In this document: piece by piece, positions 8,004 through 17,748 of the stretch
Layout: each line of letters opens with the position of its first letter
Numbering within the stretch: position 1 is the first letter of the stretch
Assembly: GCF_000372725.1 (NCBI RefSeq)
Contig: NW_005201792.1
Span: 165,452-229,451 of the forward strand
Length of the DNA stretch: 64,000 bases
Source: Emiliania huxleyi CCMP1516
Lineage: Eukaryota; Haptophyta; Isochrysidales; Noelaerhabdaceae
Reading direction: 5' to 3'
The notes under the pieces: generated by a model
Told to the model about the DNA's origin: nothing
Database searches by the model: none
What the model saw: only the letters and a program-made list of their open reading frames with translations
Made by a program: the position numbers and the translations under genes

Positions 8004-9935
8004 TCACGGCTTCTGGCTGATGCCGTCCTTGCCCGCAATGATGACCGAGGTGGTCATGCCGCAGAAGAGGCCGTGCTCGAAGACGCCGCACAAGCCCTTG
8101 AGCTCGGCCGCCGCCTTGGGGGGGAGGGGGGCGGTGATGGACGCGTCCACATCCCTTGTGCGCGGGCATTGTCCCGTCGGCGCGGCGCGCGGCGCGGGGC
8201 GAGGGCGTGGGGCGAAGGCGAGGGGTGGTGGGGTCCCGCCGCCTTTGGCGCGTCGGCGATCGGCGTGTCGAAAAAGACGTCGACGATGTAGAGGCCTGCG
8301 GGAAGTGGTCCGGGGAGGGTCGAGGGGAAGGGCGGCACCCTGCCGGCGGATGAGACGCGCGTGGAGGCCGTTGTCGGTGACCGCGGGGTCCTTTCCGTCG
8401 ACGGCGTTGTTTGCGGACGAGCCGAGGCGCAGCTGCGGCTTGCCGCCTGTCCACGCCAGGCGGCGCGAAGGGATGTGAGGCGGTCTCTCGGCGGTCTCTC
8501 GGCGGCCTATCTCGGCGGTCTCTCGCCCTTGAGCGAAGGCAGCTCGGCGATGGCGCGCATCGTGTGCTCCCAGCAGAAAGGCGCGATCTCCACCGGAAGC
8601 GCAAACGACGGCCCGAGCCCGTCGCACCTGCGGCAGGCACGGCCCAAAGGATGGTGCGGCAGGCACGGCCCAGACGCCGCTGAGACGGCGCTGAGACGCC
8701 GCCGAGCTGGAAGTGAGGCCAAAGCGGAGGCGAGTGACCATGCCCCACGGCACCGTCGAGGTCGTGATCTCTCGACATCTCGGCGACATCTCGGCGACTC
8801 TCGGCGACTCTCGCACATCTTCGAGTCGTCGACGATGACGATGAACTTGTCGGCGCACTCCTCGACAATCTTCTCGCGGAAGAGGGCGCCGCCGCCGCCC
8901 TAAGAGAGGGAGAGGGGGAGAGGGAGAGAGGGAGAGGGAGAGAGGGAGAGAGAGAGAGAGAGAGAATGGACGCCTCATCTCGGCGCATCTGGGCGCATCT
9001 CGGCGGATCGGGGCTCGGCGCATGATCTGGGCGCATGATCTGGGCGCATGATCTGGGCGCCATCTCGGCGCATCTCGCGCCTTGATCAGGTTGAGCTGCG
9101 GGTCGACAGCGTCCGCGCCGTCGATGGCGACGTCGATCTTGGAGAAGCGCGACTCGGGCGTGCCGAGGGTCTGCCGAGGAGGGGAGAGGCAGGAGTGAGG
9201 CGAGGGGCACACGATCTCGGCCAATCTCTCGGCCAATCTCGGCCAATCTCCGCACCGTCAGCGGAATGCCGAGCTCCTCGGCCTGCTCCTTGGTCCGGAC
9301 CTGCGCACCGAGACCGAGAGGAGCAGAGATGAGCTGAGATGAGCTGAGATGAGCTGAGATGAGCTGAGATTGAGCAGAGAGCCTACGATGCAGCCGAGAT
9401 GCAGCCGAGATGCAGCCGAGATGCAGCCGAGATGCAGCCGAGATGCAGCCGAGATGCAGCCGAGATGCAGCCGAGATGCAGCCGAGATACAGCCGAGATG
9501 CAGCCGAGATGCGCGCCGAGGTCGGGATGGCGACGATGTCGGTCAGCTTCCCCTCCTTGAGCAGCTGTCCCACCTGCGGACGACATGTGCCGAGGCGTGC
9601 TGAGATGTGCCGAGACGTGGGAGGCGGGAGGTGCCCTTGCGGTGCCCCTCTCTCACCCGCTCGACGGCAAAGGCGGCGGTGGAGCCAGTGCCGAGGCCAA
9701 CCACCATGCCAGACTTCACGTAGTCGTCCACCGCCTTGTACCCCACCTGCGCCGCACGCAGGTGACACACAGGCAGGTCAGCGTGACCTCTGCACGCGGC
9801 TCAACGCCGCCGAGGATGTGTCCGCGGCGCGCGTGACGGCGCGGGCCGTGGCTGGGCTGAGTGCTGCCGCCGACGCGCTACGGCCGCGCTGCCGCGGCCT
9901 CGCACCTGCTTCTTCAGCTCGTCCTGCGTCGCCAT
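8004..9935 (-). CDS. RPIA: Ribose-5-phosphate isomerase A
   Basis: Interconverts ribose 5-phosphate and ribulose 5-phosphate in the pentose phosphate and Calvin pathways. Ten exons read in frame to 245 aa: 9906-9935, 9657-9746, 9517-9573, 9256-9300, 9081-9170, 8817-8899, 8527-8627, 8369-8446, 8243-8295, 8004-8114. Family landmarks are in order: MVVGLGTGSTAAFA, DIVAIPTS, DVAIDGADAVDPQLNLIK, a Gly-rich loop with REKIVEE, FIVIVDDSK, LPVEIAPFCW, VTDNGLYIVDVFF and FEHGLFCGMTTSVI. The catalytic Asp pair, Lys and Glu are present. Four introns start GT and five GC. Introns 3 and 5 are filled with tandem TCTCGGC-type repeats. The start MATQDELKKQ lacks an obvious targeting peptide. The gene's 5' end lies inside inverted duplication copy B. 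Confidence 0.93.
9370..9516. repeat. 11-bp tandem repeat inside an RPIA intron
   Basis: About eleven near-perfect copies of GAGATGCAGCC (sense strand GGCTGCATCTC) fill intron 3 of the isomerase gene. Right before it (9326-9370) is a 10-bp GAGATGAGCT-type array. The related phrase ATCTCGGC recurs in introns of other genes in the window. Confidence 0.9.
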
Positions 9936-10206
9936 GAGAGCCAATCCTGCACGAGACGAGACGCCGAGACGCACGCCTCCTCCGAGCACCACCTGCAGAG
10001 CGGGCGGAACGAGCGGAGCGGCGGTCGATGACTAGCAGCGGCGGCGAAGCGGTACGCGCTGCGGCGGAGCGAGGGGCACGGGGTCGGGCCGCGGCGGAGG
10101 CGGAGGAGCTACCGAAGGAGAGGCCAGAGTGAGGAGCATCTCTTCTCGCTATCAAAAAAGAATTCCCGCTTTTGCCCGCGCAAAAATCTACGCGCCCGCA
10201 AAAATC

Positions 10207-10280
10207 TATCCATACCCCGGTTCGAACGGGGGACCTTTCGCATGTTGGGCGAACGTCATGACCAACTAGACCATACGGAC
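10207..10280 (-). tRNA. tRNA-Val (AAC), copy B
   Basis: Identical to copy A, including the unusual C at position 33 of the anticodon loop. It is the last gene of the 5S / tRNA-Gly / tRNA-Val cluster, with a T-run downstream on its strand. Confidence 0.88.
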
Positions 10281-10286
10281 AGAACG

Positions 10287-10357
10287 TGTCACCGCCGGAA
10301 ATCGAATCCGGGTCGCCCGCGTGGCAGGCGAGCATCATGCCACTAGACCACGGTGAC
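10287..10357 (-). tRNA. tRNA-Gly (GCC), copy B
   Basis: Same 71-nt cloverleaf as copy A with anticodon GCC; it lies 5 nt downstream of the 5S gene on the minus strand. Confidence 0.93.
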
Positions 10358-10362
10358 GAGGT

Positions 10363-10480
10363 ACATGCAACACCCAGCCTTCCCCCCCCCCTCCCGGATG
10401 GGAGTACTACCTGGGCTCGACCGTGCTTGACTTCGCTGTTCGGATGGGAAGCGGTAGCCCACGGTGATATGGTCGCATGT
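10363..10480 (-). rRNA. 5S ribosomal RNA (copy B)
   Basis: 118 nt. Identical to copy A except for one extra G in the G-run of the 3' arm. The terminal helix and central 5S consensus are intact. Confidence 0.88.
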
Positions 10481-11552
10481 TGATGGAAGCTGGACCGGCA
10501 CGAACGTCCTATGATTGACCGGAGCTTCCGGCGGGCTGGCAGATCGTTCCCCGCACGGCAGCTGCTGGCCCACCTGATGCAGGAGGCCCTCCGGTCCCTC
10601 CTCTCCATGCGAGCCTCCATCGACGCCAGAGCTACAGCACGCGTGCTCGGAGATGCTCAGACAAACAGGCAAACAGGCAGCGCAGGAGGCGGCGGCGGCG
10701 GCGGCAGAGACGGATGAGGAGGCGGATGTGGCGTCCCAGGAGGAGGTGAACGTGGCGGCAGCAGGTGCGGCTGCAGCAGAGCAGGCGGAGGCGGTGGCGC
10801 CGCGGGAGGCGCCCGCAGGAGGAGGCGGTGCCGATCCTTGCAGTGATGGGCCCTACGCAACCGGCCACCCCGCCGCCGCCGATCCAATCCACAGCGGCAA
10901 CTCTTCGCCGTCTTGTGATCGGCAGCAAAATCTACACCGCGGCACATGAAATCCCACGTTATGCCGGAGCGTGACGAACGCAGGTTGGATGGCTTGCAAC
11001 TCTCGACACCGCCGACCTTGACACTGGCTGGCAGCTGGGGCTTCGCTCATTAATCGGAGAGAAGTGGGCAAGACGCCGCTGCGGTGGTTGGAACAAAGGC
11101 CTTCGTCGTCGGTGGTAGCGACGATGAGGTTCTCGACACCCTGGACGCTGGTGGTGCTCGACACCGCCCAGGCGCCCGCTGACAGCCAAGCCCGCCGCTC
11201 CCCACAACGTGACAAGCCCCAGCGGTTGCTGCCGCAAGCAGGCGACTAGCAATTTGCCATCGGTTGATACGACGCTCACGAGGTTGGACACTGGTGTAAG
11301 CGTTGTGCCGATACCGCCGTCCCACATGCGTCATGCCCTCGCTGCTAGGGACCCGGGCGGTGATGTGGGCGATGGGCACGCAGGCAGGCAACCGCAGTGG
11401 CTGATGGGGCATGCTAAGATCTTCGCTGTGGGCGGGTACGACAGCCGCCACCACCATCGGCGGGGATGTTCAGACACGGGCGACGTTGGAACAATAAAAC
11501 ATTGCTAAAAAATCTCTCTCTCTCTCCGGAACATATTGGGCTGCCGAAGCTC

Positions 11553-11957
11553 GCCTGCAAGGTCCCAAGGAGGAGCGTGCCAAAGCTCTAAGGTTACCAC
11601 GAAGAGGAACAAGCAAGAACGACAGATGGAGCACTTTTGGAGTGCAGTTGGTAACCTCACATCAAGTGCCGGGAGCTATCGCGTATCGGAAGCGCACCCA
11701 GCGGGCCGGATGATCGGCATCGGGCATTCGGGCTGCGTGCCCTTGGAATGTGCGTTCAGGAGGGGCCAAATAAATAAAACCCCTTTCTCCTAGCGATGGA
11801 GCGCCCCCTCCACTCTCTCTCAATTACGCCCGACAATCGCGCGAAAAAAAATCCTGATCTCAAAGCACGGCGCATGCGCGCGCTGAGGCGGAGCATTCTG
11901 AGGCGGAGCATTCTCTCCAGTCGACCGGACTCGCTGCGGTGTCTGTGTGCCGTGGCA
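11553..11957. other. Intergenic with a trace of repeat R3
   Basis: Bases ~11625-11700 resemble the start of repeat R3 (GGAGCAC, then TTGGAGTGCAGT, then CCGGGAGCTA, then AAGCGCACCCA), found more completely at 26745 and 43550. The rest is the promoter region of the next gene. Confidence 0.45.
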
Positions 11958-12720
11958 ATGGCGCACAAGCTGGTGTTGGACCCTTTCGTCCTCCGCAGCT
12001 TCGACGAGCCAACAGGCTGCCTCTACCAGTTCGACAAGGCCGCCTTTGAGAGCTCCACCTCGACACACCATCGCCATCGTCTGCCTTCGACTGACGCTCC
12101 CCGCGCTCGCCTGTCCTCCTTCTCAGAGCCTCTTTGAGAAAACGGTCAACGCGGCGTTCGAGGACGGCTCCGCGCCTCTGGTGGATGGCTACGCTCCCTT
12201 CTGCAAGCACGTTTTTGTGCCAAACTTTACGCCCGCCAAAGTCTCCGCCCTCGCCATCTCGAAGGAGAACGAGGCTCTGCTGCGGAGCGCCTACGAGGCG
12301 AGGACGGAGCAGGAACTTCCAGTGCTCGCGCGCTGGTTCCCGAAGGAGGCGGTGGGTGAGCCGCCGGTCGCCAAGTTCCTGGACGTTATCCTCTACTCTC
12401 GCGAGCAGATTCGCAAGGAGGCGACGGCGATGGGCCGCCCGGAGGAGCTCGAGGAGGACGCCCCGTGGGGTATCATCTCCGTCAAGCCGCAGGCGCGTAG
12501 TAGCGCCGACTTCCGACCCGCTTGCACGCGCCATCAGAATCTCTCTCTGCTTGCAGCGGCCACGCCTCGCCCGCAGGACGTGGACTACGAGCTGCCGATG
12601 CAGCCAATCACGATGATGCGCAACACGATGGTCGAGGAGGGCGGCTCCGGCGTGCCGCTCGAGCGCGAAAAGTACATTGCATCCGTCGAGTTTTGGGCCG
12701 GGCACGCCCTTATCAAGTAG
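11958..12720 (+). CDS. DUF3228 family protein (199 aa)
   Basis: The exons read 11958-12047, 12127-12492 and 12577-12720. Characteristic DUF3228 stretches are VDGYAPFCKHVFVPNFT, LRSAYEARTEQELPVL, KFLDVILYSREQI and LPMQPITMMRNTM, plus the near-terminal EEGGSGVPLEREKY. The family is a small soluble protein of unknown biochemical role, found in algae, plants and bacteria. Intron 2 is GC-AG. Intron 1 has no GT or GC donor compatible with the frame: the only in-frame joins use GA (after TTT, 12047) or AG (after GAG, 12050), with a normal CTCAG acceptor. The start MAHKLVLDPFVLRSF fits the family N-terminus. Confidence 0.85.
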
Positions 12721-13383
12721 GGGACTTCGCAGCGCGCGTCTTCGTCACTCTCCCCCAGGTGACACAGTATGTTCGAGGGCGGCATTTTTGCTGAACAGTC
12801 GCATGCATGGGCACTTGAACAAAGAAGGGGGGTGGGGGGGGGAAGGGGTCGATTCCTTCTCACACTTCGCGTTCTCTGGCTGTCGGGTCCGCCCGGTCCG
12901 CCCCGCCGCCGCCGTCCACGAACCATTGACATTTATTTCTCACGCGCGCCGCGAACCGGCAACCGGAACCGCGATGATATGGAGAGTGAATCACAATTTG
13001 GCCGTTTGACAATGGTTTCTCGTACGTATCTCTCGCCTCTACTCCTCAAAACGCGGTACCCGCTCGCATAATCCACCACGGTCGCACACCCTGCGACTCG
13101 AGAGACACTCTTCACAGGACAAACGCACACGTTTAAAAGCAGTGCTGGCAAGTCGACTGAGTTGTCTCACACCATCGCAGGCGACACGGCTCGCTTCCCT
13201 TCTGCGACTCTGCGCGGCTCGACGCCGCTGCGCGCGCCCAGCGGCGGCGACGCCCCCGCACTGCTGCTGCCGCCGCCGCTTCCGCCGCCGAGGTTGGCCG
13301 GGGCACCGGTGGACTCGAGGGACTCGAGGGAGAGGCCTAGGCAAGGCAGCAATGAGTGGTAGGCAGGAGAGCGCCGTGTCGTT
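12721..13383. other. Intergenic between convergent genes
   Basis: 3' flanks of the DUF3228 gene (+) and the VTT gene (-). There is a G-rich run near 12829 and CCG-rich sequence near 13255. No gene recognised. Confidence 0.4.
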
Positions 13384-13684
13384 CTACGTGCAAGGCCCGC
13401 CTCGCGAGCGAGTGCTGCGTGGTGTGTGAGTGCATGCACGCGTGTGTGGGGAGGTTCTGCGGTCGCATGGGGCGCCTCGCGAGCGCATTGCATCCGCGGC
13501 AGTGCGGCCGAGGAGCGCTGCGGCGAGGACGGCGGCGACGGCGCCGAGAAGGAGAAGCGCCGGGTCGGCTGGCGGCCCGCCAGCCACAACCACCTTTTGA
13601 TGAGCGTCGCGCCGTCTCTCAACGCAATCTCGTCGGAATCTCGGCAGCGCAATCTCGGCGCCGCCTCGGCGCCCTCCCGGCCAT

Positions 13685-13719
<35 letters not shown>

Positions 13720-14754
13720 AGGACGCCTCTGCCCCGAGGGCGCCGCTCGAGACGTATGCGAGCGAGTTTGGCGCGGATCCGATGGCGGTGGCGGCGAGGA
13801 GGCGGGGCATGTCGGCGTGCGAGAGGCCGACCAGGTAGGAGGACCACGTGAAGGGCACAAACGTGGAGAGGCGCAGCAGCAGCACCAGCCGGAAGGGCTC
13901 CGTCCCGAGGGCGGTGTTGAGGGCGGCGAGGTGCGGCGAGCCGCGCAGCATGCGTCGCTCGTAGCGGGTGCGCGCCATCGCGCGCGCGAGGAGGCTGCAG
14001 AATAAGGTGGAGAGGGTCGAGCCCACCACGACGAGGAAGGTGCCGTACTGCACGCCGAAGGCCGCGCCGGCGAGGAGCACCTGCGGAAGTGGCAACAGGC
14101 AGGCGGAGGTGCAGGGAGGACATTGCAGCGGGCCGTGGGTCGCACGACAGACACGCCGCAGGGAGGTGTTGCGGCGGGCTGGAGGCCGGAGGCGTCAAGC
14201 GGTGGAGTGGTGGGCGGTGGACTCCACTCGGGCGGGCTCGTCTCGGGAGCGTCTTTCCCTGTCCGTCCTCTCTCCCGCACCAAGTAAAAGCCGGCTGCGA
14301 GAGGAACCGTCTGCAGCGCGGCCAGCAGCGCGACGTAGGCGGCGCCTCCGAGGACGGGGCCGAGCGAACGGATCGCGTCGATGAAGGCGGCCGTCGCCTG
14401 CAGCGGCGAATAGCCCGTCCGCCACTGCACAAAGAGGAAGACAAGCGCCAGCCCAACAAACTGGACGATCTCGGACGCCACGGCCATCGTGGCGCAGCCG
14501 CACGCGGCCCGCATATCGCTGCTCGAGTCGACGCCTCGCGCATCGGCTCGCACCGCAACGCTCGCAGCGGCTCCGGCAGCGGATCTCCTGGCACAGCCGG
14601 CGCACCCGTCGCCGCCATCGCTGGAGCTGCAGCAGACGGCGCAGCCGCCGGTGGCGTCGAGATCGCTGCTGCCACCGTCTGCACTCTTTGATGAAGCAGC
14701 GGCCGACACGGCTCCTGGGAGCCACGGCATCTCGCTCGGAGGCAGCTTTAGCAT
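13384..14754 (-). CDS. VTT-domain (TVP38/TMEM64/DedA-like) membrane protein
   Basis: Exons 14281-14754, 13733-14080 and 13384-13593 give ~343 aa. A Ser/Ala/Asp-rich N-terminal ~95 residues is followed by a hydrophobic helix (EIVQFVGLALVFLFVQW) and a second (AYVALLAALQTVPLAAGFYL). Then comes the VTT core with GAAFGVQYGTFLVVVGST, FRLVLLLRLSTFVPF, SSYLVGL and IGSAPNSLAYVSSG, and a C-terminal helix (ALLLLGAVAAVLAAALLG). Proteins of this family act at ER/Golgi or plastid membranes and include lipid scramblases. Intron 1 is GT-AG; intron 2 is GC-AG and contains a (GA)n run. The last ~25 residues after AMRSRG are uncertain. Confidence 0.85.
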
Positions 14755-14906
14755 GCGGCGAGCCAGCCCACCAAAGTCGTGCAGAATTCGAAAAAATAAT
14801 TTCGAAAACGACTCTGAAAGGAAGAAATCGGGTGTCCGGAAGTGCCGGCCTGCTCAGCTAAAAGCCCGGCTGCCTCGGCTCCAGCCCGCGTAATCGCGAC
14901 AGAGAG
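14755..14906. promoter_or_regulatory. Shared divergent promoter region
   Basis: Only 152 bp separate the start codons of the minus-strand VTT gene and the plus-strand armadillo-like gene, so both promoters must lie or overlap here. The segment is AT-richer than its flanks (AAAAATAATTTCG near 14793). No TATA box is clear. Confidence 0.5.
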
Positions 14907-15780
14907 ATGACAGACAAGAGCAAGGCGGAGTTGCAGGCGGAGGGCTGGGTGTTTAGCGGCAGCCAGGCCACCGCCGACGGTGCCGGCAACGCAGCCGCGG
15001 CCTCCTCGAAGCCCGGCGCAGCGCACTTTTACGGCTCGGCCGGCGTGTCCGAGGAGGAGAGCGAGGGCGAGCGGCTGCTGGGCATCGTGGTGCAGCACGG
15101 GCTGCAGGTGGCGCAGGAGGTCCTCGACACGATGGCAGTCGACGGCCGTCCCACAGTGCAGGCCAAGGGCTGCAGCGCCATTGCCATCCTCGCAGAGAAG
15201 GACGCCGGGAGGGCCGCCGTCCTCGACGCGAACGCCGTCTTCGCCGTCACGAAGGCCATGGAGGTGCTGGCGGCGGCGGCGCAGGTGCAGGCGTCCGGCT
15301 GCTCGGCGCTAGCCAACCTGTGCCAGGGCGACGGGGCGGCGGCGGTGCTCGAGGGCGGAGGACTCGAGGCGGTGCTGGCGGCGATGGCGGCGCACGCGTC
15401 AGAGCCGGCCGTGCGCTCAAGGGCTGCCTCGCGCTTGGCAACATCGCGTTCGGCGCCGAGGGCGAGGCGCGCGCGGTGGAGCGGGGCGGTGTCGGCGCGA
15501 TCGCGAGCTGCCTCCGGGCGCACGGCGCCGACGCAAAGGCCGTAATCTCGGCTACATCTCGGCTACATCTCACAGAGGCTTTCGAACCTCATTCGGCTGC
15601 ATCTCGGTTGCATCTCAGGTGTGCGAGGAGGCGTGCGATGCGCTCGCCAATCTCGCTGCGGGCGAGGCGGGCCTGAGGGCGCTGTCGGCGGAGGGTGGAA
15701 TCGAGCTGCTGCGAGCGACGTCGCGTGCGCACCCGAGCCTCTCCAGCGCAGCCGAGGTGCTTGCAGCACTCGAAAAGTAG
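14907..15780 (+). CDS. Armadillo/HEAT-repeat-like protein with an apparent frameshift
   Basis: After a ~45-residue low-complexity N-terminus the protein consists of alpha-helical ARM-like repeats: VQAKGCSAIAILAEKDAGR, VQASGCSALANLCQGDG, LKGCLALGNIAFGAEG, CDALANLAAGEAGLRALSAE. The last coding part follows a GT-AG intron (15542-15618). The frame is broken once at ~15411-15417, between EPAV and LKGCLAL: one base seems missing, and repeat homology resumes at once in the next frame. This could be a base-calling error, an allelic mutation or programmed frameshifting. Such repeats usually scaffold protein-protein contacts; the partner is unknown. Confidence 0.75.
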
Positions 15781-16472
15781 AGGAGAAGGCCACGGGCTGC
15801 TGGGCACATGCGCCGTGGCCGCACACCGTGGGGTCCGAACCGCACACCGCTGACGGGCGGGGTCCGGGTCGCGGGGTCGCGCGGGCGGCGGGGACGCCAC
15901 AGGATCTTCCATCTTGTAAAGGACGCGCCGGTAAAGCAGCCCTAGCCTAGGGCCTAGCAGCCGTATCTAAAAGTGTGAACAGAGAAGAGAACACAACTAC
16001 AAAGCCGCCCCACGCGCCCGCGGCACCCTCTAGTGCCCCTGGCCGGCCAAAGAAAGAACATAGGTCGTAACGTACGCCCCAACACCTGGCCACGACGGCC
16101 CTCTCCCTATCGCCCAGCCCCCCACGCCCCTACACGCAACCGAAAAGTACCTAAGTACCACCTCCAGACGGGAAGCAGAACAGCACAGACTGAAGCAACG
16201 ACAAAACCGGGCATCGCACGCAATCGCGACGGTACGTACTCACCTCCGGCCAAGCGCACACAGCACGCACCCTCCAAAACACCCCTCACAAAGCACACCG
16301 CACGGAACCTCTCGCTCTCCCTCTCTCGTCCAGGGGGGGGGGGGGGGGGTCTCGACCACCCCCCAAATAACGTGCGGCCATGCCTGTGTCGCGTCCATGC
16401 ACCCATGCGCCCGAAGAGGGCTGCATGCACATGCACACGAGAGCACACGCCCACACGGCGCCCACACAGCGC
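15781..16472. other. Intergenic between convergent genes
   Basis: It holds the two 3' flanks. A poly-G run of ~16 bases lies near 16334. Open frames here are rich in Arg/Pro/Thr and have no family resemblance. Confidence 0.4.
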
Positions 16473-17688
16473 TCACACCAGCGGCAGAGGCGGCGCGGAA
16501 GCCGCAGCGGCGACTCGCCGCCGCCGCAGCGCGAGCACAAGCGCGGCGAACGCGGTGGCGCAGAGCGCGGCGGCGGCGGCGAGCGGCCGGGCGCCGGAGC
16601 GCGTCGCCGGCCGCTCCAGCGCCGCCGCGTCCGCCTCGAGTCCGAACCAGCTCGAGAACCAGCCGGAGGAGGGCGGCGACGGCGCGGAAGCGACGTCTCG
16701 CCGGTGCACCACGTAGCGCGAGTTGTCGATGAGCGCCTCGTCAAACGAGTACGTGAACGCGCCGCCGTCGCCGTCGCCGCCGTAGCTGGCCCCGCGCCCC
16801 TCGGCGCCGCCCGCCATCAGATCGCTGCCGCCCGCCACGGCATGGGACCCGCCCGTTCGCGTCGGCTGCGGCACCTGCCGGAGCGGAGGGGTGTGTGTGT
16901 GTGCCAGAGCCGGGGGGGGGGGGGAGGGGCTCTGGGAGGGGCTCTGGACGGGGGGCAGGAGCGGGGCGACAACGAGCCAGAGGCTGCAGCGTGCAATGTG
17001 GCGGCGCCTCGGCTGTTTCTCGGCTGTGTCTCGCGCCTCGGAGATCGAGCCAGAGGGCGCGCTCGCGCTCGACTCCCACGCCACGCGCCCCTCCGAGATC
17101 GCCTGCTCGATCGAGTCCCGAAACACGCAGCAGTGGCGGCTTGAGCCGCACGAGCCCGCCGTGAAGGCCGCCCCGGCGGGCGCCTGCCAGTCGTGGACCG
17201 GGCAGTCCTCCTCCTGGTGGCCGTCGCGGCAGCACGCGCCACGGTGGCCGCAGAAGGAGGGGCAGGGCCCGCCCTTGCCGCCGCACTTGTCCCAGCAGTC
17301 CTCGCCGTAGTGCGCCATCGGCACGCCCGGCGTCTGGCCAGACTCGTACTTTTCGGGGCTCGCCGGCTGGTTCTCGATGTAGACGATGAGCTTGCCTTGG
17401 CCATACCCGTCCTCGATGGCGACCGTGTGCTCGCCTGCGGACAGCTCTCGGACACGTCGTGGACGTGTCCAGGACATGCCCCGGACATGGCGTGCGCTCG
17501 CCGTCGGAGCTCGAGACGGAGACGGCAGCGTAGCCCAGGTAGTCGGACATGCCGTAGAGCGCGTCCTCGTCGAAGAGGGAGACGACGTAGATCTGGCCCT
17601 CGCTCGCTCCTGCGGGGCCGGCTCGCGGACGTGTCGTGGACGCGCCCCTCCCCTCGTGCTGAACACACACACACACACACACATACAC

Positions 17689-17748
<60 letters not shown>

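Larger units (their letters stand above)
9919..11552. repeat. Inverted duplication, right copy (B)
   Basis: Reverse-complement partner of 2657-4254. It keeps 158 bp (11347-11504) that copy A lacks and retains the empty site of the 103-bp MITE. It contains the intact 5' end of RPIA, so it is probably the parental copy. Confidence 0.9.

Noticed and set aside
13167-14684. 505-codon minus-strand frame overlapping the VTT gene
   Set aside because: Different frame from the exons with VTT motifs; composition is Arg/Pro/Ala only and it runs through introns.
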